A DNA stretch of 64,000 nt from Streptomyces olindensis. Its GTDB lineage: Bacteria > Actinomycetota > Actinomycetes > Streptomycetales > Streptomycetaceae. A model generated the notes under the pieces. It was not told the origin of the DNA, made no database searches, and worked only from the letters and a program-made list of their open reading frames with translations. Position 1 is the stretch's first letter, and each line of letters begins with the position of its first letter. The stretch spans positions 61,110 to 125,109 of the forward strand of contig JJOH01000021.1 in NCBI GenBank assembly GCA_000696115.1, given 5' to 3'. Below are positions 27,351 to 35,228 of this stretch, piece after piece. The position numbers and the translations under genes are program-made.

Positions 27351-27374
27351 AGTACTAGACAGTACTTGGAGTAC
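27324..27374. promoter_or_regulatory. three perfect GTAC-N5-GTAC sites at exact 19-bp spacing
   Basis: Sites at 27324-27336, 27343-27355 and 27362-27374 are each perfect GTAC-N5-GTAC. Their starts are exactly 19 bp apart. The first lies inside the 3' end of the XRE coding region and the second spans its stop codon. They precede the 300-nt leader of the transfer genes, so they are candidate operators for the transfer/replication operon. Confidence 0.6.
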
Positions 27375-27487
27375 GGGTTACTGTGGTTGGTGTCGGCAAG
27401 CCCCTTCACGTCCAGCGGAGTTGGCGGTGCGGACATGCGAACGGCCCGGAGCAGGAAGGCAGACCTGCGCCGGTGCGTAAGCGAAAG

Positions 27488-27535
27488 GGCCACAGAAACA
27501 GATGTGGCCTGAGCGGGAGGCAGCCCACTCAGGCC
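27488..27535 (+). promoter_or_regulatory. overlapping hairpins in transfer-operon leader
   Basis: Hairpin one (GGCCACA / TGTGGCC, 27488-27509) and hairpin two (GGCCTGAG / CTCAGGCC, 27506-27535) share the four bases at 27506-27509, so they cannot both form fully. They lie in the 290-nt untranslated stretch before the first transfer-region gene and look like an attenuator or antitermination element. This is based on base pairing only. Confidence 0.4.
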
Positions 27536-27672
27536 GGGTGCGTCTTTGGCATCAACGCTCCTGGAGCGTATCGCGCCCAGTCGGTATGAGGTCAACCTCC
27601 CATTGCGTAGTCATTCGTCACTAAACGCGGCCGTACGCGCGCGTGCGGCGCAACGCAAGGGAGAGCATTTCT

Positions 27673-28029
27673 GTGCGTGTCATCCGTGTGGAGACTTCGG
27701 CGGCCACCATCCTGCTGACCGAAGCACCGGAACCCAAGGTTCGGGACCGCCAGACCGGAGAGATCGCCAAGGACGCCACCAGCGGCGAAGCACTCATGAC
27801 GATCGGGGCCGTCTACATCGAGGACGGCGAGTCTTCGCTGATCAAGGTCACCGTCCCGGAAAGCGGCATCTCTGAGGGCCTGACGCTCGGCGCTCCGGTC
27901 TCGCTGCCGGGTCTGGTGGCCCGGCCGTGGGAGACCGTGTTCAACGGTCAGCAGCGGCACGGCATCGCCTTTCGCGCCGCAGCCGTCACACCGGCCACCT
28001 TCCCGGCTCGGGCCGAGGCCTCGGCCTGA
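27673..28029 (+). CDS. small SCO3933-like regulatory protein of integrative element
   Basis: This 118-aa protein (VRVIRVETSAATILLTEAPE at the start) is of the type found immediately upstream of the FtsK-like transfer gene in Streptomyces integrative elements, where it is called an SCO3933-family regulatory protein. It is beta-rich with no helix-turn-helix visible. The GTG start follows AAGGGAGAG; longer starts upstream lie in leader sequence. The stop overlaps the next gene's ATG (TGATG). The name is from memory of synteny and is moderately sure. Confidence 0.65.
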   Translation: MRVIRVETSAATILLTEAPEPKVRDRQTGEIAKDATSGEALMTIGAVYIEDGESSLIKVTVPESGISEGLTLGAPVSLPGLVARPWETVFNGQQRHGIAFRAAAVTPATFPARAEASA

Positions 28030-29405
28030 TGTCGGACTGGTTGACGCTGCTGGAGGTGGGTGGCCCCCTCGCCGGACTCGGTGGCGGGGCCGCCTACACC
28101 CGGGCTCGTCACCCGGGCGTCTACTGGTCCACGGTCGGCCTGCCGATATCGACGGTCCGGCTCCTCGGCTCCTACAGCTCCGTCATGGAGGCGTGCGGCC
28201 TGACCGTCCAGCCCTCCCGGCTGCGGGCCCTGGCGGTCAAGGCGACGTCTCGCCGGGAGGTCCGGCCGGTGCCTCCTCGCCGGGGAGTCATCCGGCCCAC
28301 CTCGACGGGCCTGCGGCTTCGGTTACGCCTGGCTCCGGGCCAGGAGCCGGCAGATGTCGCCGCCTCGGCGGAACGACTGCGGCATGCCTGGGGCGTGCAC
28401 GCCGTGTACGTGACGGACGTGAAGCCGGGCGTGGTGGAACTGCGGCTCGTCGGCTTCGACGTGCTGCGCAACGTCCGGATGCCCAGGAAGGCGGAGCGTG
28501 GACCCCTCAAGGTGCCGGTGGCGCTGAGGGAGGACGCGACGGCCTTCGTACGGGACTACCGGACCACCCCGCACCAACTCACCCTCGGCGCAACCCTGTC
28601 TGGGAAGTCCATGTACCAACGGCACCTGGTCACCGGGCTGGCACAGCAGCCGGTCGCGCTGGTCGGCATCGACTGCAAGCGGGGCGTGGAGCTCGCGCCC
28701 TTCGCCCCGCGGCTATCGGCGTTGGCCACCGATCCCGAGCAGGCGGCCGAGCTGCTGCCGGTCCTCGTGAAGGAGATGGAAGACCGGTACGACCTGATCA
28801 AGGCCCGGCAAGGCATCGCGCCGGGCACCCCGGACGAGGAGATCACTTCCGACATCTGGGGCCTGCCCGAGGAAGAACGGCCGGTGCCGATCGTGCTGTT
28901 CGTCGATGAAGTGGCCGAACTCTTCCTCGTCGCAACGCGCAAGGACGAGGAACGGCGCGATGAGATGGTCACCCAGCTCATCCGTCTCGCGCAGCTCGGC
29001 CGCGCCGCCGGCATCTACCTGGAAGTCTGCGGGCAGAGGTTCGGGGCTGAGCTGGGCAAAGGCGCGACCATGCTGCGGGCCCAGCTCACCGGCCGCGTGT
29101 GCCACCGCGTCAACGACGAAGCGTCCGCAAAGATGGCACTCGGCGACATCGCACCGGAAGCGGTCGACGCCGCCTGTGCCATCGCCCCCGAACGCCCCGG
29201 CCTCGCCGTGGCCGGTGACACCTCCGGCGGCTGGTCCCGTATCCGCACCCCGTACCTCTCACTCGGCGACGCTGCTGCGGTCTGCCGGGAGTCGGCTCAC
29301 CTGGTGCCGAACCTGCCCGCGCTCGAACCGTTCCGGCCCGCGGTGCCGCTCCGTCCGGCTGACGCCCCGGTATCGCTGGTCAAGCCAGTCCCGCTCGCCG
29401 AGTAG
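28029..29405 (+). CDS. FtsK/SpoIIIE-type conjugal DNA translocase
   Basis: This 458-aa protein is the single transfer protein type (TraSA/TraB class) that moves double-stranded DNA between mycelia in actinomycete integrative elements. Walker A (GATLSGKS) is at residues 187-194 and Walker B (IVLFVDE) ends at Asp293-Glu294. A further conserved Gln/Arg-rich region (ICGQRFGAEL-like) follows. A hydrophobic Gly-rich stretch near the N-terminus may associate with the membrane. It overlaps the upstream gene and is followed by the small membrane spread genes. Confidence 0.85.
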   Translation: MSDWLTLLEVGGPLAGLGGGAAYTRARHPGVYWSTVGLPISTVRLLGSYSSVMEACGLTVQPSRLRALAVKATSRREVRPVPPRRGVIRPTSTGLRLRLRLAPGQEPADVAASAERLRHAWGVHAVYVTDVKPGVVELRLVGFDVLRNVRMPRKAERGPLKVPVALREDATAFVRDYRTTPHQLTLGATLSGKSMYQRHLVTGLAQQPVALVGIDCKRGVELAPFAPRLSALATDPEQAAELLPVLVKEMEDRYDLIKARQGIAPGTPDEEITSDIWGLPEEERPVPIVLFVDEVAELFLVATRKDEERRDEMVTQLIRLAQLGRAAGIYLEVCGQRFGAELGKGATMLRAQLTGRVCHRVNDEASAKMALGDIAPEAVDAACAIAPERPGLAVAGDTSGGWSRIRTPYLSLGDAAAVCRESAHLVPNLPALEPFRPAVPLRPADAPVSLVKPVPLAE

Positions 29406-29496
29406 GCGGCTGACCGCGCCACCACGCTCCAACGGCCCGCACGTCCGTCTCGTGCCAAGTCCCTACCCCGCCATGCCCGAAAACGAGGGAGTCACT

Positions 29497-29706
29497 TTGT
29501 CCTGCCCGTCCATCTCCGAAGTCTCGGCGCTGATCGTCGACCTGGTCGACCACCGCAAATTCGGCGTCGGCGACTACCGCGAGCTCATGAGCCGTAAGGC
29601 GGACCTGCTGGAACGTATCGCCGCCGACCAACCCGGCGATGCGGAAGTGGCCGAGGCTGCCGCCGCTGCACGCGCGCGGGCGGACGAGCTCAAGTCCACT
29701 GACTGA
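29497..29706 (+). CDS. small helical protein of transfer region
   Basis: This 69-aa helical, acidic protein (SEVSALIVDLVDHRKFG, later an Ala/Arg-rich helix) sits between the translocase and the DUF2637 gene. The TTG at 29497 has GAGGGAG 6 nt upstream. An in-frame ATG at 29473 is an alternative without such a site. The function is unknown; similar small genes are common in pSAM2-like elements. Confidence 0.55.
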   Translation: MSCPSISEVSALIVDLVDHRKFGVGDYRELMSRKADLLERIAADQPGDAEVAEAAAAARARADELKSTD

Positions 29707-29728
29707 CCACATCGGAGGGAATCGAACC

Positions 29729-30325
29729 GTGCGCGCCCACCTGGCCCGTGTCGACGCGGTGCTCGTGCAGGCGGTCATCGCCGCCGCGCTGTCCTTCGCC
29801 CACCTGCACGACCTGGCCTCGGCCGCAGGACAGCACGGGTGGAAGGCGTGGGCGTACCCGGTTTCCGTGGACCTGCTGCTGGTGGCGGCCTGGCGTCGAC
29901 TGCGCTCCGGCGGGGCGAAAGCGGGCGGGTGGTGCTGGTTCCTCGTCGCGCTGACCGCGTCGCTCGGCGCCAACGTCGCCACCGCCGGCCTGCTCGACCT
30001 GGGCGCCGTACCCGCCTGGCTCCGCATCCTCGTCGCCGGATGGCCCGCGGTCGCCTTCCTCGGCGGCACCCTCCTCGCCCACACCGCACACGACACGACC
30101 GGCGAACCCGCACCCGCCATCCCCGAGCCGACCGCCCCTGAGCCCGAACCTCGACCGGCCATCGCCCCTTCCTCGGTGCCGGTCCCGGCCGCCCTCGTCG
30201 ACCACGCCCGAAAGGTCGCCTCCGAACACCGAGCGCGGACCGGAGCGGCCATCGACACTCCGACACTCCGCGCACGGCTCGGCGTACCGGCGCAACTGGC
30301 CGAAGCCATCGCCGCACAGCTCTGA
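29729..30325 (+). CDS. DUF2637-family membrane protein (Spd-like)
   Basis: This 198-aa protein has four hydrophobic segments in the first 110 residues (VLVQAVIAAALSFAHLHDLA, VSVDLLLVAAW, FLVALTASLGANVATAGLLD, ILVAGWPAVAFLGGTLLAHT). A Pro/Glu-rich linker and a C-terminal helix-turn-helix-like segment (TPTLRARLGVPAQLAEAIAA) follow. This matches DUF2637 proteins of Streptomyces plasmids and integrative elements, thought to help intramycelial spread. The GTG start is preceded by CGGAGGGA. Confidence 0.75.
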   Translation: MRAHLARVDAVLVQAVIAAALSFAHLHDLASAAGQHGWKAWAYPVSVDLLLVAAWRRLRSGGAKAGGWCWFLVALTASLGANVATAGLLDLGAVPAWLRILVAGWPAVAFLGGTLLAHTAHDTTGEPAPAIPEPTAPEPEPRPAIAPSSVPVPAALVDHARKVASEHRARTGAAIDTPTLRARLGVPAQLAEAIAAQL

Positions 30326-30335
30326 AGGAGCACAC

Positions 30336-30527
30336 ATGCCCGCCAACCGCCGTTTCCGCAACGTCGTCCGCATCGGCCCGGTCCAGGTCGGCGCGTACTA
30401 CGACGGCCGGGGCCGCGAGAAGCACACCGCCGCCTGCACGGCCCCGCGCTGCGGCTTCTCCACGGACTACGACAGCCGCGCCGCCGCCGAACTGGCCGCC
30501 CGCACCCATCGCTGCGCCGTCCGCTGA
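30336..30527 (+). CDS. mobile element transfer protein
   Basis: This 63-aa basic protein (MPANRRFRNVVRIGPVQVG at the start) has CTAPRCGF and a final Cys. It closely resembles the small 'mobile element transfer protein' encoded between the spread genes of pSAM2-type elements. GAAGGAG precedes the ATG. The molecular role is unknown. Confidence 0.75.
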   Translation: MPANRRFRNVVRIGPVQVGAYYDGRGREKHTAACTAPRCGFSTDYDSRAAAELAARTHRCAVR

Positions 30528-30537
30528 GGAGACCCCT

Positions 30538-30732
30538 GTGACCGTCTCGCTCCCGCTCGTCTTCGTCCTGGGCGTCATCGCCTGGGCCGCGATCAAGTTC
30601 CTCGGCATCCGTCTCTGGGTCGCCGTGGTGATCGCTCTGTTCGGCTTCTGGCTCTCTCACACCTTCCTCGCTCCGGCCATCGAGTCCGGCACCCGTTCGG
30701 GGGTCGGCGTGGTCAACGGCCCCCACAAGTGA
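30538..30732 (+). CDS. small membrane protein of spread region
   Basis: This 64-aa protein has two membrane helices (LPLVFVLGVIAWAAIKFLG and LWVAVVIALFGFWLSHTFL). The GTG start has GAGGAG upstream. It is probably a spread (Spd) protein acting with the translocase; no specific family is claimed. Confidence 0.65.
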   Translation: MTVSLPLVFVLGVIAWAAIKFLGIRLWVAVVIALFGFWLSHTFLAPAIESGTRSGVGVVNGPHK

Positions 30733-30746
30733 CAAGGAGGTCCACC

Positions 30747-30992
30747 ATGTTCCGTCCCAAGCTGCCCGACGTCCCGACGCTGCCGACGACACCCGTCGTC
30801 CCGCAGCAGACGCAGGTTCCGGTGCCATCCGCGGGCAGGTCGCTCACTCCGTACGCGGGCGCGGTCGCCGGTGTGGTCGTCGTCGGCATCGTGCTCACCG
30901 CGCTCCTGGCGGCCGTCGCCGTCACGGCCGTGTCCGTGGCCATCGCCGCCGTGGTCCTGCGCTCCCTGCTCAACGGCGCGAACAAGCGCTGA
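30747..30992 (+). CDS. SpdB-like small membrane protein
   Basis: This 81-aa protein has a Pro/Thr-rich N-terminus and one long Val/Ala-rich membrane segment (about residues 36-70). A strong AAGGAGG lies 6 nt before the ATG at 30747, which excludes the in-frame ATG six codons earlier. It is likely part of the spread functions of the element. Confidence 0.65.
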   Translation: MFRPKLPDVPTLPTTPVVPQQTQVPVPSAGRSLTPYAGAVAGVVVVGIVLTALLAAVAVTAVSVAIAAVVLRSLLNGANKR

Positions 30993-31080
30993 CCGGCCGC
31001 CGGGGCGGTAGCAAGCCGCCAAGCATCCCGCCGCCCCGGGGCCGCCCCTCCAACCGTCGAAACAGTAGAAAGGAACACCC

Positions 31081-32442
31081 ATCATCACCCGGCAGACTCC
31101 GCCCCCGCTGGCGGAACTCTCCATGCTGGCTTCCCTCGGCAACTTGCCCGAGCTGGCCCACCAACTCTCCGGCCTGGGCGGCTGCACCCACCCGGTCCGC
31201 CTCGACGGCCACCGCACCGAGTACGCGGTCAACACGACGACCGGCGAGATCGGCAACGTCCTGCGTCACCTGGACTCCGCCAGCCTCCCCGCCGGACAGC
31301 TCCTCGTCCGCTGCAACAACCGCCGCGCAACCCGGTGCGCGGCCTGCGCCGAGACCTACCGTCGCGACACCTACCACCTGATCACCGCCGGACTACGCGG
31401 CGGCAAGGGCACCTCGGAACAGGTGGCGGCGCACCCGCGCGTCTTCGCCACGTTCACCGCCCCGAGCTTCGGACCGGTCCACAACCGGCCCTCGGGCGGC
31501 CGGGACTGCCGCTGCGGCATCCGCCACGACGAACAGGATCCCGCCCTGGGCACTCCGCTCGACCCGGACACCTACGACTACGAAGCAGCCGTCCTCTGGA
31601 ACGCGCACGCCGGTGCCCTGTGGCGGCGCTTCTCGATCTACCTACGCCGAGAGGTCGCCAAGCGCGCCGGCCTCACACAGCGGGCGTTCCGGCACCACGC
31701 GCGGGTCTCCTTCGCGAAGGTGGCCGAGTACCAAAAGCGCGGTGCCGTCCACTTCCACGCGGTCATCCGCCTTGACGGCCCCGAGGGCGGCGACACTGCG
31801 CCTCCTACGTGGGCCACCGCCGACCTGCTCACCGACGCCATCCAGGTCGCGGCCACGGCTGCGCGCGTGGACGGACCGGAGATCAACGGCCGGGCGCACC
31901 GCTTTGTCTTCGGCCGACAGCTCGACGTACGTACGATCCGCTCCGCCGACTTCGACGACGGCCAGGAGCTGACCGAGCGGGCCGTAGCGGCCTACATCGC
32001 CAAGTACGCCACCAAGGGCGCCGAGACAGCTACCGGCACCTTGGACCGGCCGATCCGCTTCCTCGCCGAGCTGGCCCAGGCCCGGATCACCGAGCACGCC
32101 CGATGCATGATCCGAACCGCCTGGTCCCTCGGTGCTCGCCCCGAGCTGGCAGACCTCCGCCTTCGGGCGTGGGCGCACATGCTCGGCTTCCGCGGCCACT
32201 TCTCCACCAAGTCCCGCCGTTACTCCACCACCCTCGGTGCACTCCGCGACGCCCGTGCCGAGTGGCGCCGGGCCCAAGCGGCACCGGCCGTCCTGCAGGA
32301 CGGCGAAACCACGCTCGTCCTTGCCCACTGGGTGTTCGCCGGCACCGGCCTCAGCCATGGCGAAACCTGGCTTGCCGCATCACTCGAAGCCGCCCCTGGA
32401 ACGGAAGGAGAACCAACATGGACCGCCGTCGAGACGAACTGA
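31081..32442 (+). CDS. RepSA-type rolling-circle replication initiator
   Basis: This protein of about 453 aa initiates rolling-circle replication of the excised element. The HUH motif (VHFHAV, His224 and His226) and downstream Tyr305/Tyr309 (AYIAKYATKG) form the nicking site. N-terminal Cys pairs (CNNRRATRCAAC) may bind zinc. The open frame begins at 31069 and has no ATG/GTG/TTG before 31123, yet conserved-looking sequence (TRQTPPPLAEL) starts earlier. AAAGGA lies 6 nt before ATC at 31081, so ATC is proposed as the start; ATG at 31123 is the conservative alternative. Confidence 0.8.
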   Translation: MITRQTPPPLAELSMLASLGNLPELAHQLSGLGGCTHPVRLDGHRTEYAVNTTTGEIGNVLRHLDSASLPAGQLLVRCNNRRATRCAACAETYRRDTYHLITAGLRGGKGTSEQVAAHPRVFATFTAPSFGPVHNRPSGGRDCRCGIRHDEQDPALGTPLDPDTYDYEAAVLWNAHAGALWRRFSIYLRREVAKRAGLTQRAFRHHARVSFAKVAEYQKRGAVHFHAVIRLDGPEGGDTAPPTWATADLLTDAIQVAATAARVDGPEINGRAHRFVFGRQLDVRTIRSADFDDGQELTERAVAAYIAKYATKGAETATGTLDRPIRFLAELAQARITEHARCMIRTAWSLGARPELADLRLRAWAHMLGFRGHFSTKSRRYSTTLGALRDARAEWRRAQAAPAVLQDGETTLVLAHWVFAGTGLSHGETWLAASLEAAPGTEGEPTWTAVETN

Positions 32443-32612
32443 TGACCGTCCGCCAAGTGCTGGACGAGCTGGGCGGCGTCTCTCGCCGGACGTTCTACCG
32501 CTGGCGCGAGCTCGGCTACGGGCCTGCCGCCTTCAAGCTGCCCAACGGGGAGCTGCGGGTGTGGCGGAGTGACTTCACCGCGTGGCTGCGGCAGCTGGAG
32601 GCGGCGGCGTGA
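32418..32612 (+). CDS. xis: excisionase (MerR-type helix-turn-helix)
   Basis: This 64-aa protein has a winged-helix Xis fold: MTVRQVLDELGGVSRRTFYR, then WRELGYGPAAFKLPNGELRV and WRSDFTAWL. It directs excision of the element with the integrase. The ATG follows GGAAGGAG and lies inside the 3' end of rep; the end overlaps the integrase start (GTGA). The rep-xis-int order is typical of pSAM2-like elements. Confidence 0.8.
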   Translation: MDRRRDELMTVRQVLDELGGVSRRTFYRWRELGYGPAAFKLPNGELRVWRSDFTAWLRQLEAAA

Positions 32613-33982
32613 AGTCTCTCGACGTCAAGGTCTGGGGCGTACGCAAGCGGGACACCAAGATGCCCTCGTACGGCGTCCGCTGGTCCGTCGCGGGCAACGT
32701 CTTCTCGGACTCGTTCCGCACCAAGGCGCTCGCTGATCACTACCGAGCGAAGCTCATGCGCGCCATGTGGGACGGCGAAGAGTTCGACACGGACACTGGC
32801 CTCCCGGCCTCGATGGAACAGAAGAAGTCGCCCTTGTCCTGGTACGACTTCGCTCTGAAGTACCTCGCGATGAAGTGGCCCCACGCTGCACCCAACACGC
32901 GAGACGGCATCAACGAATCCCTTACTAGCGTGACCATGGAACTGCTCGCGGAGCGCGCAGGACGGCCGTCCGACGAGGAGATCCGTAAGGCATTACGCAA
33001 CTGGGCCTTCGTGCTGCCAGGGCCGAACGAGCGGGAAGTCCCGGAGGACGTCCGGAACGTTCTGCACTGGGTGGCAAAGGCATCCCGACCGCTTGCGGAT
33101 CTCGCTGAACCCGCAACGGCCCGTGCGGTGCTCGACGGCTTGAGGCTGAAGCTCGACGGTACCGCAGCAGCCGCCGAGACCGTGCGGCGGAAGCGGCGGA
33201 CCCTCGTCAACGCGGCGAACTACGCGGTCGACCTGGGGGAGCTCCGTGAGAATCCGATCACCGCGGTTCGCTGGCAGAAGCCCAAGGTCTCGAACCAGGT
33301 CGATCCGCGTGTTGTCGCCAACCCGGAGCAGGCCCGCAACCTCCTGACCGCAGTGTCCTACGTGGGCGGCTACCGGCGTGCTCGAGGCCGGCGTCTCGTC
33401 GGGCTGTTCGCAGCGATGTACTTCGGTGGCCTCCGGCCTGCTGAGGCGGTCGGCCTGGTCGAGACTGACCTCGTTCTCCCCGAGCAGGGCTGGGGATCGG
33501 CACTGCTCCACCGGAGCCGTCCTTCGGTTGGCAAGCAGTGGACCGACTCGGGGGAGACGCACGACGACCGCGGACTGAAGAATCGGCCGACCGAGGACGT
33601 TCGGCGCATCCCCATCCCGCCCCAGCTCGTCGCCGTGCTGCGCGATCACCTGGCCACGTTCGGCACGGCGGAAGACGGGCGGCTCTTCTTCAGCGAGAAG
33701 GGCTCGGTCGTCCCGTCCTCGACTTACTACCGCGTGTGGCAGGAGGCTCGCCACCTCGCGCTGCCGCCGGCCGTTGTGGCCTCGCCTCTCGCGAGCCGCC
33801 CGTATGACCTTCGGCACTCCGCCCTCTCCACATGGCTCAACGCTGGGGTTGATCCAACGGAGGTGGCCGAGCGAGCGGGTAACAGCGTAGAGGTCCTGCT
33901 GACCCGCTACGCCAAGTGCCTCGACGGGCGCCAAGAGGTCGCCAACCGCCGCATCGAGGACTTGCTCCGCGAGTACGAGTGA
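32609..33982 (+). CDS. int: tyrosine site-specific integrase
   Basis: This 457-aa phage-type integrase has an N-terminal AP2-like/SAM-like arm domain, then the catalytic domain. Arg276 (GGLRPAEA), Arg402-His403 (YDLRHSA) and nucleophile Tyr434 (TRYAKCL) are present. The first His of the HxxR box is Tyr, a tolerated variant. The GTG start overlaps xis. It should recombine the element with the tRNA-Arg gene located 1 kb downstream. Confidence 0.85.
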   Translation: MKSLDVKVWGVRKRDTKMPSYGVRWSVAGNVFSDSFRTKALADHYRAKLMRAMWDGEEFDTDTGLPASMEQKKSPLSWYDFALKYLAMKWPHAAPNTRDGINESLTSVTMELLAERAGRPSDEEIRKALRNWAFVLPGPNEREVPEDVRNVLHWVAKASRPLADLAEPATARAVLDGLRLKLDGTAAAAETVRRKRRTLVNAANYAVDLGELRENPITAVRWQKPKVSNQVDPRVVANPEQARNLLTAVSYVGGYRRARGRRLVGLFAAMYFGGLRPAEAVGLVETDLVLPEQGWGSALLHRSRPSVGKQWTDSGETHDDRGLKNRPTEDVRRIPIPPQLVAVLRDHLATFGTAEDGRLFFSEKGSVVPSSTYYRVWQEARHLALPPAVVASPLASRPYDLRHSALSTWLNAGVDPTEVAERAGNSVEVLLTRYAKCLDGRQEVANRRIEDLLREYE

Positions 33983-33998
33983 CACGCCATTCTTTGTT

Positions 33999-34035
33999 CG
34001 AGGCCCTTGGAAGTCGGTGCATTCCAGGGGCCTCG
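33999..34035 (+). terminator. bidirectional terminator hairpin after int
   Basis: A 14-bp stem with one wobble pair (CGAGGCCCTTGGAA at 33999-34012, partner 34022-34035, 9-nt loop) starts 17 nt after the int stop. It lies just before the convergent gene end at 34044. Confidence 0.6.
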
Positions 34036-34043
34036 ACATTTGC

Positions 34044-34688
34044 CTACCCGGACCCGGCGGACTGGGTTCGTTCTGAAGCAAGGAGGCGCTCGAGGTTTCG
34101 CCGCGCGCTGTCGAGCGCGGCGAGCATCTGCATACGGGCCTGCTCAAAGTGGGGATCGACCTCGACGCCGAGGTCGTGTCGCAGCGCAACCCGCAGCAGG
34201 TACACGCCGTCGGACAGTGGGCCGCTGAACCAAGTCTTCGCCCGCTCATACGCCCCGTTGAGGTCGGGGCTGCTCGGCAGCTGCTTGACGACTGAGTACC
34301 CGACTCCGAGCGCCCTGTTGAGCTTTGAGGCTACTTGCAGGACGTCTTTCGGTAGTGCCATCTGCGCCTGGGCGTACTGGTCGGCCCAGGCTTCCTTGGC
34401 TGCGTCGAGAACTGTGGGGTCGACGCTTTCGCCGCGCTCGGCTGCTTGGACGGCGTCTCGGGCAGCAATCCGGTAAGCGCGAGCCGTGGTGTTCAGATGG
34501 GCATAGAGGTCGCGCTTGGCTTGCAGCGCTTGCTCATTGCGCTCCTGATCCCGTTCGCGGTCGGCACGCTGGTTCTGCTCCGCCGCTTCGGCCCGGCTGG
34601 CGCGCTGGCTGAGCACTGCACCACCCAGAGTGCCGCCCAGCGTCCCTGCGACGCTGATGAGCGCAACGGCAAGCGCGGTCACATCCAC
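34044..34688 (-). CDS. membrane-anchored helical hypothetical protein
   Basis: This 214-aa protein has an N-terminal membrane segment (ALAVALISVAGTLGGTLGGA), then a long charged coiled coil rich in Glu, Arg, Gln (about residues 28-75) and more helices. It is convergent with int and lies between int and the tRNA, so it belongs to the element or was captured beside the attachment site. No family function is known to me. Confidence 0.6.
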   Translation of the reverse strand: MDVTALAVALISVAGTLGGTLGGAVLSQRASRAEAAEQNQRADRERDQERNEQALQAKRDLYAHLNTTARAYRIAARDAVQAAERGESVDPTVLDAAKEAWADQYAQAQMALPKDVLQVASKLNRALGVGYSVVKQLPSSPDLNGAYERAKTWFSGPLSDGVYLLRVALRHDLGVEVDPHFEQARMQMLAALDSARRNLERLLASERTQSAGSG

Positions 34689-34930
34689 GAGATTCCCCCA
34701 CCTCGTCCAATTGTCTGCCCGCGGGCGCCGACTGAGACGGTACGACAGTGCCAGCCATGTCCATGCTCCACACCCAGGGCATATGGTCCAAGACCAAGAC
34801 GACTAGGAGGAGCTCAATGCTCGACTCTAGGGCTCGTCACCTGCGGCAACGCTCCAAGATCCCGTCCACGCCTCGTCCACAGACCCCGTCATACGGCCGC
34901 TTCGAGCGGCATACGCCTGCACATACACGA

Positions 34931-34968
34931 AGACCCCGACCGCAGCGTTTCCGCTGGTGACGGGGTCT
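34931..34968. terminator. hairpin beyond tRNA 3' end
   Basis: AGACCCCG at 34931-34938 pairs with CGGGGTCT at 34961-34968, with a further GCAGCG/CGCTG inner pairing. It lies 20 nt beyond the 3' end of the minus-strand tRNA gene and probably ends its transcript. Confidence 0.5.
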
Positions 34969-34987
34969 CTGGGCACCTCATACAGGG

Positions 34988-35059
34988 TGCCCCCGGCAGG
35001 ATTCGAACCTGCGCACACGGCTCCGGAGGCCGTTGCTCTATCCCCTGAGCTACGGGGGC
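34988..35059 (-). tRNA. tRNA-Arg (CCG)
   Basis: On the minus strand the sequence folds as a full cloverleaf. The acceptor stem is GCCCCCG with CGGGGGC, the D arm is TAGCTCAGGGGATAGAGC, and the anticodon loop CTCCGGA gives anticodon CCG (Arg CGG codon). The T arm is CAGGTTCGAATCCTG and the discriminator is A. CCA is not encoded. Its 3' half faces the integrative element, as expected for an attachment site used by a tyrosine integrase. Confidence 0.92.
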
Positions 35060-35098
35060 GTGTCGGGCGTGAGCTGCTCGCTCGCGGCGACGGGTAGA

Positions 35099-35126
35099 AC
35101 ACTACCAGCTCCCTCGGGGTGGTCAT
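35099..35126 (-). promoter_or_regulatory. candidate promoter of tRNA-Arg
   Basis: On the minus strand ATGACC (35126-35121) and TAGTGT (35104-35099) are spaced 16 bp, 40 nt upstream of the tRNA 5' end. The -10 fits TANNNT and the -35 is only a partial match. Confidence 0.35.
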
Positions 35127-35228
35127 GAACGGGTTTCCGCTGCCGGGGGCGGGGATGCGGGTCGCTCGTGCGGGGTGGAAGTGGGGAAAACCCGGACGCG
35201 GTGGCCGGGGCCGACCTACTCTCGAGTT

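Noticed and set aside
31123..31125. ATG as the rep start
   Set aside because: It is kept only as an alternative because it would remove family-like N-terminal residues and has no good ribosome site.
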